A DNA stretch of 6,823 bases, from the NCBI GenBank assembly GCA_900772685.1, contig CAAGRP010000430.1:1-6823 (forward strand), in the 5' to 3' direction. The notes beneath the pieces are model-generated. The model worked only from the letters and a program-made list of their open reading frames with translations. It was not told the DNA's origin and ran no database searches. Of this stretch, positions 1 to 6,442 are shown in pieces. Each line of letters starts with the position of its first letter. The stretch's first letter is position 1. The stretch comes from Lachnospiraceae bacterium (GTDB taxonomy: Bacteria; Bacillota; Clostridia; Lachnospirales; Lachnospiraceae). The translations under genes and the position numbers were made by a program.

Positions 1-2
1 AC

Positions 3-251
3 AGATACGATATTGATGTTAAGCTTACATATAAAGCAGGCGGTGATAATCTTACCGAGCTTAATGTAATAAAGACTACAATTCCAAAGACAGGCGGACT
101 TCCGATAATCGGAGAGGATAAGACCCTTGTAAATGAGCTTGGGGATATTGTATATGATGAAAACGGAGAGCCTGTATATGAAGCTGACGGTGAAACCTTG
201 AAAAGAGACAGGCGGAAAATGACTGGTTCCTTGACAGGAAGGACAGCATAG
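3..251 (+). CDS. 3' part of an unrecognised gene, open at the left edge
   Basis: This frame is open from the window edge to a TAG at 249–251, and its start lies outside the window. The translation to about position 198 reads like real protein: an alternating beta-type stretch (YDIDVKLTYKAGGDNLTEL), then IPKTGGLPIIGEDKTL and an acidic segment with VYDENGEPVYEADGE. No membrane segment or catalytic motif is visible. The alternating hydrophobic strand ending in a short hydrophilic tail resembles the C-terminal sheet of a pilin-like or other surface protein, but that is only an impression. The last ~17 codons (KRDRRKMTG and on) are probably not native, because the same bases encode a zinc-ribbon protein better in another frame. 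The gene may therefore be truncated at a junction near 185–200. Function is not assigned. Confidence 0.4.
   Translation, partial: RYDIDVKLTYKAGGDNLTELNVIKTTIPKTGGLPIIGEDKTLVNELGDIVYDENGEPVYEADGETLKRDRRKMTGSLTGRTA
185..200. other. Probable breakpoint or frameshift between two unrelated coding sequences
   Basis: Coding character switches frame here. To the left, the frame beginning at base 3 is protein-like. To the right, the frame that opens after the TGA at 191–193 encodes the charged linker NLEKRQAENDWFLDRK and a zinc ribbon. The right-hand protein family normally begins with membrane helices, which are absent, and there is no ATG, GTG or TTG in its frame before its stop at 407–409. A genomic deletion or recombination, a frameshift in an unusual fusion, or an assembly chimera could each produce this. 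The exact join cannot be fixed from one sequence. Confidence 0.5.
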
Positions 252-409
252 CTTCTTTTTTCTCGGGTGCAAGAAGACAGGCAAGGGACAGGAATCACAG
301 GTATTTCAAGTGTCCAAGATGCGGAAAGAAGCTTAGAGTTCCAAGGGGAAGAGGCAGGATATCCATACATTGCCCTTCCTGCGGATGTGATTTTATAAAG
401 ACTACGTAA
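194..409 (+). pseudogene. Truncated membrane-anchored zinc-ribbon protein, C-terminal part only
   Basis: The frame encodes a charged linker followed by a compact zinc ribbon, CPRCGKK…CPSCGCDFIKTT. The cysteine codons are at 311, 320, 371 and 380 (CX2C-X16-CX2C), with a fifth Cys at 386. The loop between the pairs is Arg/Gly-rich (LRVPRGRGR). From memory, this matches small clostridial proteins that have N-terminal membrane helices, a charged linker and this ribbon at the C-terminus, and that often sit just before the DUF5685 and J-domain genes found next here. The N-terminal membrane part is missing, a TGA lies at 191–193, and no standard start codon exists in frame. As given, the gene cannot be translated on its own. 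The ribbon itself is intact with all four ligands, so the loss may be recent or an assembly artefact. The role of the family is unknown to me; four-Cys ribbons commonly bind zinc structurally. Confidence 0.65.
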
Positions 410-421
410 TATGGAGTATAT

Positions 422-1267
422 ATGCTTGGATATATAACCGTTAACAGGGATGAATTAAAAGTAAAGGATCTTGAGACTTATCACGCTTTTTACTGCGGGA
501 TATGCAAGGACATCAAAAAGAATTCCGGTCAGCTTTCGAGGTTCACTCTTACATATGACATGACCTTTCTTTCTATTTTGCTGACCGCACTTTATGACGG
601 AAATATGCAGAAGGGAAAGCTTCGCTGTGTATTTCACCCTGTTACAAAGAAAGTATCCATAAGAAATGAATTTACGGAATACTGCGCTGATATGAATGTT
701 CTGCTTACCTACCATAATCTTCTGGATGACTGGACGGACGAGCGAAAGTTCAAGAGCGCGGTATATGCCGCACTTATAAAGAACAGCTATAAGAAAATAG
801 AAAAGAAGTATCCGAGACAGGTAAAAGCAGTCATAGATTATATAGAAGAGCTTCACAGGGTCGAAGGTTCAAATGACCGTTCCTTAGATCTTGCATCGGG
901 ACTTACAGGACGGATGTTTGAACAGATCTTCAGGATCTATGATGACGACGTGTGGAACAGGGCACTTGGAACGATAGGCTTTTATATGGGTAAATTCATA
1001 TATCTGATGGATGCCTATGAGGATGTCGAAAAGGATGCAAAAAGCGGAAATTACAATCCGTTTACAGACATGTACAAAGAGATAGATTTCAGACATAAGG
1101 CAAGGGAAATACTGACTATGATGATGTCATCGGCTTCGTCGGCTTTCGAAAGACTGCCTATAGTCGATTTTGTGGACATTTTAAGAAATATATTGTATTC
1201 TGGAGTATGGATGAAATTCAATGAATTAGAAGATCAGGAGAAAACCGGAAATGCAGGATCCGTATGA
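422..1267 (+). CDS. DUF5685 family protein
   Basis: This 281-residue, mostly helical, soluble-looking protein has no signal peptide. The opening MLGYITVNRDELKVKDLETY and the following FYCGICKDIKK match the Lachnospiraceae family annotated as DUF5685, and the ATG at 422 fits the family N-terminus. A GGAG lies 5 bases upstream (413–416). Visible landmarks are C25-x2-C28, C69 and H72 (RCVFHP), C88, an Asp-rich DDWTD at 102–106, and a second Asp-rich helix with D197, D201 and D205 followed by GNYNPF (209–214). The ERLPIVD and LRNILYSGVW segments near the C-terminus are also family-like. No function is established to my knowledge. The two Asp-rich helices recall metal/diphosphate sites of isoprenoid synthases (see findings); this is inference only. 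The 3' end overlaps the J-domain gene by 17 bases, so the two are very likely co-translated. Family assignment is firm; biochemical role is unknown. Confidence 0.88.
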   Translation: MLGYITVNRDELKVKDLETYHAFYCGICKDIKKNSGQLSRFTLTYDMTFLSILLTALYDGNMQKGKLRCVFHPVTKKVSIRNEFTEYCADMNVLLTYHNLLDDWTDERKFKSAVYAALIKNSYKKIEKKYPRQVKAVIDYIEELHRVEGSNDRSLDLASGLTGRMFEQIFRIYDDDVWNRALGTIGFYMGKFIYLMDAYEDVEKDAKSGNYNPFTDMYKEIDFRHKAREILTMMMSSASSAFERLPIVDFVDILRNILYSGVWMKFNELEDQEKTGNAGSV

Positions 1268-1979
1268 AATTCTCGGCGTTTCAAGAGATGCCGATATGGA
1301 GGATATAAAAAAAGCATATAGAAAACTCAGCCGAAAATATCATCCGGATGCCAACATTAATAATCCGAATAAAGAGCAGGCAGAGGAAAAGTTTAAACAG
1401 GTCCAGCAGGCTTATCAGAAGATAGTTGATGAGAAGGAACATGGCGGCAGTACGTCTGACAGCTCTTACGGATACGGAAATACCGGATATTCAAATCAGG
1501 GCTATGGCAACGGACAGAACGGCGGCTACGGATATGATCCGTTTGCTGATTTCTTTGGCTATGGATATACCAGACAAAGACAGACCCAGAATGATTTCGG
1601 CGGCAATGTCGAATTAAGGGCAGCGGCAAATTATATCAATAACGGCTATTATCAGGAAGCCATGAATGTTCTTGAACGTATGACCGAGAAAAACGGCTAC
1701 TGGTATTATCTGCATGCATGTGCAAATACAGGATTAGGCAATAATGTTGCTGCAAAGGAGGATGCTCAAAAGGCTGTCGAGCTTGACCCGAACAATCAGC
1801 AGTTCAGACAGCTTCTTTCACAGCTTGAGGGAGGCAACGGCTGGTACAACGACAGGGGAGGCATGTACGGAATGGACTGCACGGGAACAAGTGCGCTTAA
1901 GGTCTGCCTGCCATGCTGCCTATGCTGCGGCTTATCGAGGTGCTGCATTCCGTATGGCTACGGATGCTTCTATTGCTGA
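1251..1979 (+). CDS. J-domain protein with TPR-like region and Cys-rich tail
   Basis: This is a 242-residue DnaJ-type co-chaperone, expected to stimulate the ATPase of a DnaK/Hsp70 partner. The J domain spans about residues 3–62 (DPYEILGVSRDA…IKKAYRKLSRKYHPD), with the essential HPD at 31–33. A flexible Gly/Tyr/Asn/Ser-rich linker follows at 65–106. Residues 120–190 form helical TPR-like repeats (AANYINNGYYQEAMNVLERM and AKEDAQKAVELDPNN). The tail carries ten cysteines in residues 210–242, including the pairs CC at 222–223, 225–226 and 231–232. It lacks the DnaJ central zinc-finger domain and C-terminal substrate domains, so it is a class C (type III) J protein and not housekeeping DnaJ. The ATG at 1251 is supported by AGGAG at 1236–1240 (10-base spacing) and by the J domain starting at once. 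It overlaps the DUF5685 gene by 17 bases. The tail might be a metal-binding, lipidated or membrane-contact segment; this is not resolved. Confidence 0.9.
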   Translation: MQDPYEILGVSRDADMEDIKKAYRKLSRKYHPDANINNPNKEQAEEKFKQVQQAYQKIVDEKEHGGSTSDSSYGYGNTGYSNQGYGNGQNGGYGYDPFADFFGYGYTRQRQTQNDFGGNVELRAAANYINNGYYQEAMNVLERMTEKNGYWYYLHACANTGLGNNVAAKEDAQKAVELDPNNQQFRQLLSQLEGGNGWYNDRGGMYGMDCTGTSALKVCLPCCLCCGLSRCCIPYGYGCFYC

Positions 1980-2000
1980 TAACATATAAGATTAAAGATT

Positions 2001-2017
2001 AGGAGACAGGTGATATG
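2001..2017 (+). promoter_or_regulatory. Ribosome binding site and ATG of the 230-residue gene
   Basis: AGGAG at 2001–2005 lies 9 bases before the ATG at 2015, in the 35-base gap after the J-domain gene. It fixes the start of a protein whose family N-terminus I do not know. The gap also holds two tandem copies of AAGATTA but no hairpin followed by a T-run, so there is no sign that transcription stops here. Confidence 0.6.
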
Positions 2018-2707
2018 GGATTAACGGAGTGGGAAGAACGCGAGCTTGAAAAGATCAGGATGACGGCTAATATCGATCTTGATGCCGCATATTTTAATAC
2101 TACGGATAAGGGCGAACGAAAAGACATATATATGAGGATAGTCGAAAAAGAAGGCGAATCCGAGAAGACTCAGATCATGAAGGAATTCTATAATCACAGA
2201 TATGTCGCAAAGGAAAAGAACCTTACAAAGATAGACTATGCCATAAGAGGCTGGGTAAACATAGGATTTCTCCCGGAGACATACAGAGGTATGTTTTCCA
2301 AAAAGAAATTGCCTAATAAGATAAAAGAGATACTTACCAATCTGGGCAAGGATATTGCCGATGATCACGGTAAGCTCGGACAGGAGCTGTGGTACAAAGA
2401 GCTTTGCAATGTGTGCAAGCTTTATATCGACCTTTGCATGAAGGATAAGGCATACGGAAGCGTTATCCTCGGTATAGGACGCATCAAGGAGAGCAAGCTC
2501 ATAAGCAAGATCTGCTTTGATATGGTAAATATTACGCATACTATCCCGTCTGAGATAGGAACTGATGAATTTGATATGCTTGCAAGGGCTTCAAAGCAGG
2601 CATTTAATGAATACTTCCCTAAAGCCGGAAACCTTTACGATCGAATGATCGATAAGGCTGACGGAAAGAAGGTCGATGAGAACGACAACGAACAGGGAAT
2701 AGACTAA
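2015..2707 (+). CDS. Uncharacterised 230-residue protein (possibly the DUF6553 family)
   Basis: I do not firmly recognise this protein. It may belong to the Lachnospiraceae family labelled DUF6553, but that label is from memory and uncertain. It is hydrophilic and probably mostly helical, with no signal peptide or membrane segment. The N-terminal third is highly charged (WEERELEKIRMTANIDLDAA; KGERKDIYMRIVEKEGE). The middle carries IDYAIRGWVNIGFLPETYRG, followed by a helical part with C131-x2-C134 and C141 (ELCNVCKLYIDLC) and C171 farther on. The last ~20 residues are acidic and disordered-looking (KVDENDNEQGID). It lies 35 bases after the J-domain gene and 19 before ftsH on the same strand, so co-transcription is likely. 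By position it could be an adaptor or regulator of the chaperone/protease neighbours, but nothing in the sequence demonstrates this. That it is a real gene is well supported by length, ribosome binding site and packing. Confidence 0.75.
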   Translation: MGLTEWEERELEKIRMTANIDLDAAYFNTTDKGERKDIYMRIVEKEGESEKTQIMKEFYNHRYVAKEKNLTKIDYAIRGWVNIGFLPETYRGMFSKKKLPNKIKEILTNLGKDIADDHGKLGQELWYKELCNVCKLYIDLCMKDKAYGSVILGIGRIKESKLISKICFDMVNITHTIPSEIGTDEFDMLARASKQAFNEYFPKAGNLYDRMIDKADGKKVDENDNEQGID

Positions 2708-2709
2708 CC

Positions 2710-2729
2710 GGTGAGAGTGAGACATATTG
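2710..2729 (+). promoter_or_regulatory. Translation start region of ftsH with TTG start codon
   Basis: The only usable start in frame after the stop codon at 2718–2720 is the TTG at 2727. The next in-frame Met, residue 46, would remove the first membrane helix. The upstream bases are purine-rich (GGTGAG at 2710–2715 and GTGAG at 2717–2721, the latter 5 bases before TTG) but lack a full AGGAGG. A weak site plus TTG suggests modest initiation, perhaps helped by ribosomes leaving the upstream gene 19 bases away. Confidence 0.6.
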
Positions 2730-4622
2730 GCTGATAATGATAGCGGCAGAAAGGTGCCGGACAACAATAATCCAAATAATAATGACAACAAAAAAAGCAA
2801 CCTGCTGACGCTTTTCCTCGTAATTGTAATAGCACTCTGCGGATTCGGACTTGTATCCAATATGGGCTCGTCTGACAAATCCAAAGAGATCACATACGAT
2901 AAGTTTATAAATTATGTTAAAGAGGACAGAGTAGATAAGGTTGTGCTTGAGGACGGTAAGCTGACTGTTACCGTACATTCCGATAAGGATAAGGACAAGA
3001 AAGCGCTTTATAATACAAATCTTGTCGGGGATGAGAACTCTCTTGTCGAGATGCTCTCGGACAAGAATGTAGTTCTTGAAAAGAAGAGTGAGGAAATATG
3101 GGTTTCGGTATTGTATTCTATTGCCAGCATTGCACTTCCGCTCGTGATCTTTGTATTCTTTATGAACATGATAATGAAGAAAAGCGGCGGCGGAATGATG
3201 GGCATAGGAAAAAGCAAGGCAAAATCCTATGTACAGCAGGATACCGGTGTGACCTTTGAGGATGTAGCGGGAGAGGATGAAGCCAAGGAGTCGCTTCAGG
3301 AAATGGTAGACTTCCTGCACAATCCCGATAACTATACAAAGATAGGTGCGAAGCTTCCTAAGGGTGCATTGCTTGTAGGACCTCCCGGAACCGGTAAGAC
3401 ACTTCTTGCAAAGGCAGTAGCGGGTGAGGCACATGTTCCGTTCTTTTCTCTTTCGGGCTCGGAGTTCGTTGAGATGTTTGTGGGTGTCGGAGCTTCCAGA
3501 GTAAGAGACCTTTTTGACGAAGCTAAAAAACAGGCACCGTGTATTATCTTTATCGATGAGATAGATGCTATCGGAAAAACAAGGGATTCAAGATTCGGAG
3601 GCAATGATGAAAGAGAACAGACTCTTAATCAGCTGCTTGCGGAGATGGACGGATTTGACAGCTCAAAGGCAATACTTATACTTGCGGCCACGAACAGGCC
3701 AGAGATACTCGATCCGGCACTTTTAAGACCGGGAAGATTTGACAGAAGAGTTATAGTTGACAGACCGGATCTCAAGGGACGTATCGCGATACTTAAGGTC
3801 CATGCTAAAAAGGTCCTGCTCGATGATACCGTGGATTTCAACGAGATAGCACTTGCAACATCGGGAGTCGTGGGCTCGGATCTTGCAAATATGGTAAATG
3901 AGGCGGCTATCCTTGCCGTAAAGCACGGCAGAAAGGCAGTCAGCCAGAAGGATCTTTTTGAATCGGTAGAGGTCGTTCTTGTCGGAAAAGAGAAAAAGGA
4001 CAGGATATTAAGTCAGGAAGAGCGTCGTATCGTATCTTATCATGAGGTGGGACATGCACTTATAACCGCCCTCGATAAAAATGCAGAGCCTGTTCAGAAG
4101 ATAACTATAGTTCCAAGGACTATGGGTGCCCTCGGATATGTAATGCAGGTTCCCGAGGAAGAAAAATACCTGAATACAAAGGCGGAGCTCCAGACCATGA
4201 TCGTCGGCTTCTTAGGCGGACGTGCTGCCGAGGAGATAGTTTTCGGCAATGTCACTACAGGAGCATCTAACGATATTGAGAAAGCAACAAAGCTTTGCCG
4301 TGACATGATAACAAGATACGGAATGTCCGAAAAATTCGGTCTCATGGGACTTGAACAGCAGGAGAATCAGTATCTTGACGGAAGGACCTATCTTACATGC
4401 GGCGATGCAACCGCTACAGAGATAGATCATGAAATAATGAAGATGCTTTCCGAGGCATATGAAAAAGCCAAAAAGCTGCTTTCGGATAACAGGGATATCC
4501 TTGATAAGATCGCAGAGTATCTTATCTTAAAGGAAACGATAACCGGAAAAGAATTTATGGAGCTTTATCATAAGGCAATTGACGAAAGAGAAGAGGATAC
4601 ATGTCCTTCAATTTCAATATAG
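2727..4622 (+). CDS. ftsH: ATP-dependent zinc metalloprotease FtsH
   Basis: This membrane-anchored hexameric AAA+ protease degrades misassembled membrane proteins and selected cytosolic proteins. At 631 residues it is full length. An Asn-rich cytosolic tip (residues 13–25) precedes TM1 (about 26–43). An extracytoplasmic domain (47–120) follows, then TM2 (about 125–150) and a Gly-rich linker. The AAA+ module has Walker A GPPGTGKT at 218–225, Walker B IIFIDEID with D277/E278, and RPGRFDR with likely arginine fingers R334 and R337. The peptidase has zinc motif HEVGH at 439–443 (many FtsH have HEAGH) and the probable third ligand D516 in GASNDIEKAT. All key residues are present, so it should be active. 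MGLEQQENQYLDGR and the TCGDATATEID segment resemble a Lachnospiraceae FtsH subtype that can coexist with a second FtsH elsewhere in the genome; whether that holds here cannot be seen. The 3' end overlaps uvrC by 22 bases. Confidence 0.97.
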   Translation: MADNDSGRKVPDNNNPNNNDNKKSNLLTLFLVIVIALCGFGLVSNMGSSDKSKEITYDKFINYVKEDRVDKVVLEDGKLTVTVHSDKDKDKKALYNTNLVGDENSLVEMLSDKNVVLEKKSEEIWVSVLYSIASIALPLVIFVFFMNMIMKKSGGGMMGIGKSKAKSYVQQDTGVTFEDVAGEDEAKESLQEMVDFLHNPDNYTKIGAKLPKGALLVGPPGTGKTLLAKAVAGEAHVPFFSLSGSEFVEMFVGVGASRVRDLFDEAKKQAPCIIFIDEIDAIGKTRDSRFGGNDEREQTLNQLLAEMDGFDSSKAILILAATNRPEILDPALLRPGRFDRRVIVDRPDLKGRIAILKVHAKKVLLDDTVDFNEIALATSGVVGSDLANMVNEAAILAVKHGRKAVSQKDLFESVEVVLVGKEKKDRILSQEERRIVSYHEVGHALITALDKNAEPVQKITIVPRTMGALGYVMQVPEEEKYLNTKAELQTMIVGFLGGRAAEEIVFGNVTTGASNDIEKATKLCRDMITRYGMSEKFGLMGLEQQENQYLDGRTYLTCGDATATEIDHEIMKMLSEAYEKAKKLLSDNRDILDKIAEYLILKETITGKEFMELYHKAIDEREEDTCPSISI

Positions 4623-6436
4623 AAGAAGAGTTAAAAAAGCTTCCGACGGATCCGGGCGTCTATATAATGCATGACGCTTCGGACGAGATAATCTACGTCG
4701 GAAAGGCTGTAAACCTTAAAAACAGGGTAAGACAGTATTTTCAGAGTGACAGGAATAAAAGTCCGAAGATCAGAAAAATGGTACCTCAGATCGAAAGATT
4801 TGAATATATCGTTACTGATTCAGAGCTTGAGGCACTTGTTCTTGAGTGTAATCTCATTAAAGAGAACAGGCCGAAGTACAATACTTTGCTAAAGGATGAC
4901 AAGGCTTATCCTTTTATATGCGTGACTACGAATGAAATGTTTCCGCGCATATTTATGGCAAGAAGGATAAAACGTGATCATGCGACTTATTTCGGACCGT
5001 ATTCCAATGCACTTGCAGTGAAGGAGATAATCGAACTCCTTAGAAAGCTATATAACATAAGAGCGTGCAATCTTAAAATACAGGGCGATTCGACAGCGGA
5101 GCGCCCTTGTCTGTATTATCACATACATCAGTGTAAGGCTCCGTGTATGGGATATGTCGATAAAGACGAGTATGATAAAGGGATCCGCGGAGCACTTTCT
5201 TTTTTGAACGGGAATTATAAGGATATCTTATCCAAGCTTACCGATAAGATGGATCTCGCATCTGCCGAAATGAGATTTGAAGAAGCCATAGCATACAGAG
5301 AGCTTATAAAAAGCGTAAGACATATCGGTGAAAATCAGAAGGCTTCCATGGGAACCGGTACCGACCGCGACATCATAGCCGCAGCATCCAAGGGCGAAGA
5401 GGCTATTGCTCAGATCTTTTTTGTAAGGGACGGCAAGCTTGTCGGAAGAGAGCATTATCATCTTAAAATAGAAGACAATGAAAGCAAGGGTGATATCCTT
5501 CAGGAGTTTATCAAGCAGTTCTATGCAGGAACGCCTTTTATACCTTCGGAGGTCATGCTTTCAGACAGTATCGATGATGAGAACGTGATCGGTAAGTGGC
5601 TTACCGAAAAGAAGGGCTCTAAGGTGCGTATAGCGGTTCCTTTGAAGGGAAAAAAGGAAAAGCTCGTATCACTTGCCGAGAAAAATGCAAAGCTTGTTTT
5701 AGAGCAGGATATAGAACGCTTAAAGCAGGAGGAGAGAGCAAAGGAGGGAGCCGTAAGAGAGCTTGGAGGGCTTCTTGATATATCTTTCCCGAAAAGGATC
5801 GAATCCTATGATATATCAAATATAAGCGGATTTCAGAGCGTAGGGTCTATGATCGTATATGAAAACGGTATACCTAAAAAGGCTGATTACCGTAAGTTCA
5901 GGATAAAGTCGGTTGCAGGTCCGGATGACTATGCGAGTATGAGGGAAGTACTCGAAAGACGTTTCAGGAGAGCACTCGATAAGAGCACGGGATTTGAAGA
6001 GATGCCCGATCTTATACTTATGGACGGCGGAAAGGGTCAGGTGAATGTATGTCTTAAGGTACTTGATGAGCTGGGTGTAAATATTCCGGTTGCCGGTATG
6101 GTTAAGGATGACAAACACAGGACAAGAGGATTATACTATAATGATACGGAGATCCCGATAGAGAAGTCGTCGGAATGCTTTCATCTTTTGACCCGTATAC
6201 AGGATGAGGTCCACAGATTTGCGATAACCTATCACCGGCTTTTAAGGAGCAAGGGACAGGTTCGTTCAATATTAGATGATATCAAAGGAATAGGACCGGC
6301 AAGAAAAAAAGATCTTATAAGAGAATTTGAGAATCTGGATGAGATAAAAAACGCTTCGGTAGAAAGACTGCTTGAATTACCGTCTATGGACAGGCGTTCG
6401 GCTGAGGCTGTTTATGAGTTCTTTAATAAAAAATAA
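4601..6436 (+). CDS. uvrC: Excinuclease ABC subunit C (UvrC)
   Basis: UvrC makes both incisions around a lesion after UvrA/UvrB damage recognition in nucleotide excision repair, in the cytosol. At 611 residues it is full length. The N-terminal GIY-YIG nuclease (3' incision) shows GVY at 19–21, IYVGKA at 31–36 with K35, R42, E81 and N93. Four cysteines, C156, C170, C178 and C182, match the set reported to hold an iron–sulfur cluster in other UvrC proteins. A UVR motif for UvrB contact lies at about 208–240 (MDLASAEMRFEEAIAYRELI). The RNase H-like 5'-incision nuclease shows YDISN with D404, DGGKGQ with D475, and KDDKHRTR with H506. The C-terminal HhH DNA-binding region includes KGIGPARK (562–569). 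All expected catalytic positions are present. The ATG at 4601 lies inside the end of ftsH, preceded by a weak purine run (AGAGGA at 4592–4597), so translation is probably coupled to ftsH. The start is supported by the immediate LPTDPGVY motif. Confidence 0.97.
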   Translation: MSFNFNIEEELKKLPTDPGVYIMHDASDEIIYVGKAVNLKNRVRQYFQSDRNKSPKIRKMVPQIERFEYIVTDSELEALVLECNLIKENRPKYNTLLKDDKAYPFICVTTNEMFPRIFMARRIKRDHATYFGPYSNALAVKEIIELLRKLYNIRACNLKIQGDSTAERPCLYYHIHQCKAPCMGYVDKDEYDKGIRGALSFLNGNYKDILSKLTDKMDLASAEMRFEEAIAYRELIKSVRHIGENQKASMGTGTDRDIIAAASKGEEAIAQIFFVRDGKLVGREHYHLKIEDNESKGDILQEFIKQFYAGTPFIPSEVMLSDSIDDENVIGKWLTEKKGSKVRIAVPLKGKKEKLVSLAEKNAKLVLEQDIERLKQEERAKEGAVRELGGLLDISFPKRIESYDISNISGFQSVGSMIVYENGIPKKADYRKFRIKSVAGPDDYASMREVLERRFRRALDKSTGFEEMPDLILMDGGKGQVNVCLKVLDELGVNIPVAGMVKDDKHRTRGLYYNDTEIPIEKSSECFHLLTRIQDEVHRFAITYHRLLRSKGQVRSILDDIKGIGPARKKDLIREFENLDEIKNASVERLLELPSMDRRSAEAVYEFFNKK

Positions 6437-6442
6437 TTTTCA

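Noticed and set aside
455..856. Antisense ORF of 133 codons inside the DUF5685 gene
   Set aside because: It is a codon-aligned shadow of a recognised family member and has no family resemblance of its own.
1437..1570. Repetitive Gly/Tyr/Asn-coding stretch in the J-domain gene, considered as a DNA repeat array
   Set aside because: The units are irregular at the DNA level and match the low-complexity linker usual after a J domain.
1744..1989. Alternative-frame + strand ORF across the end of the J-domain gene
   Set aside because: It begins inside the TPR-like region, and its product is Arg/Ala/Ser-rich without a known motif. I considered whether it was the true 3' frame of the J gene, with the Cys-rich tail as the artefact. 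The in-frame VELDPNNQQFRQLLSQLE reads on smoothly into the tail, so no frameshift is needed.
1980..2014. Possible promoter in the AT-rich 35-base gap before the 230-residue gene
   Set aside because: No convincing –35/–10 pair at proper spacing is present; the tandem AAGATTA copies are too short to call a regulatory repeat.
2021..2539. Antisense ORF of 172 codons opposite the 230-residue gene
   Set aside because: It is also codon-aligned with the sense gene and explained by the same codon bias. The + strand gene has a good ribosome binding site and operon spacing.
2619..3434. Long antisense ORF of 271 codons on the - strand
   Set aside because: It is codon-aligned with ftsH, and antisense stops appear only where the sense gene uses TTA, CTA or TCA, which are scarce in this part. 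The translation is Cys/His/Tyr-rich low-quality sequence, and FtsH on the other strand is certain.
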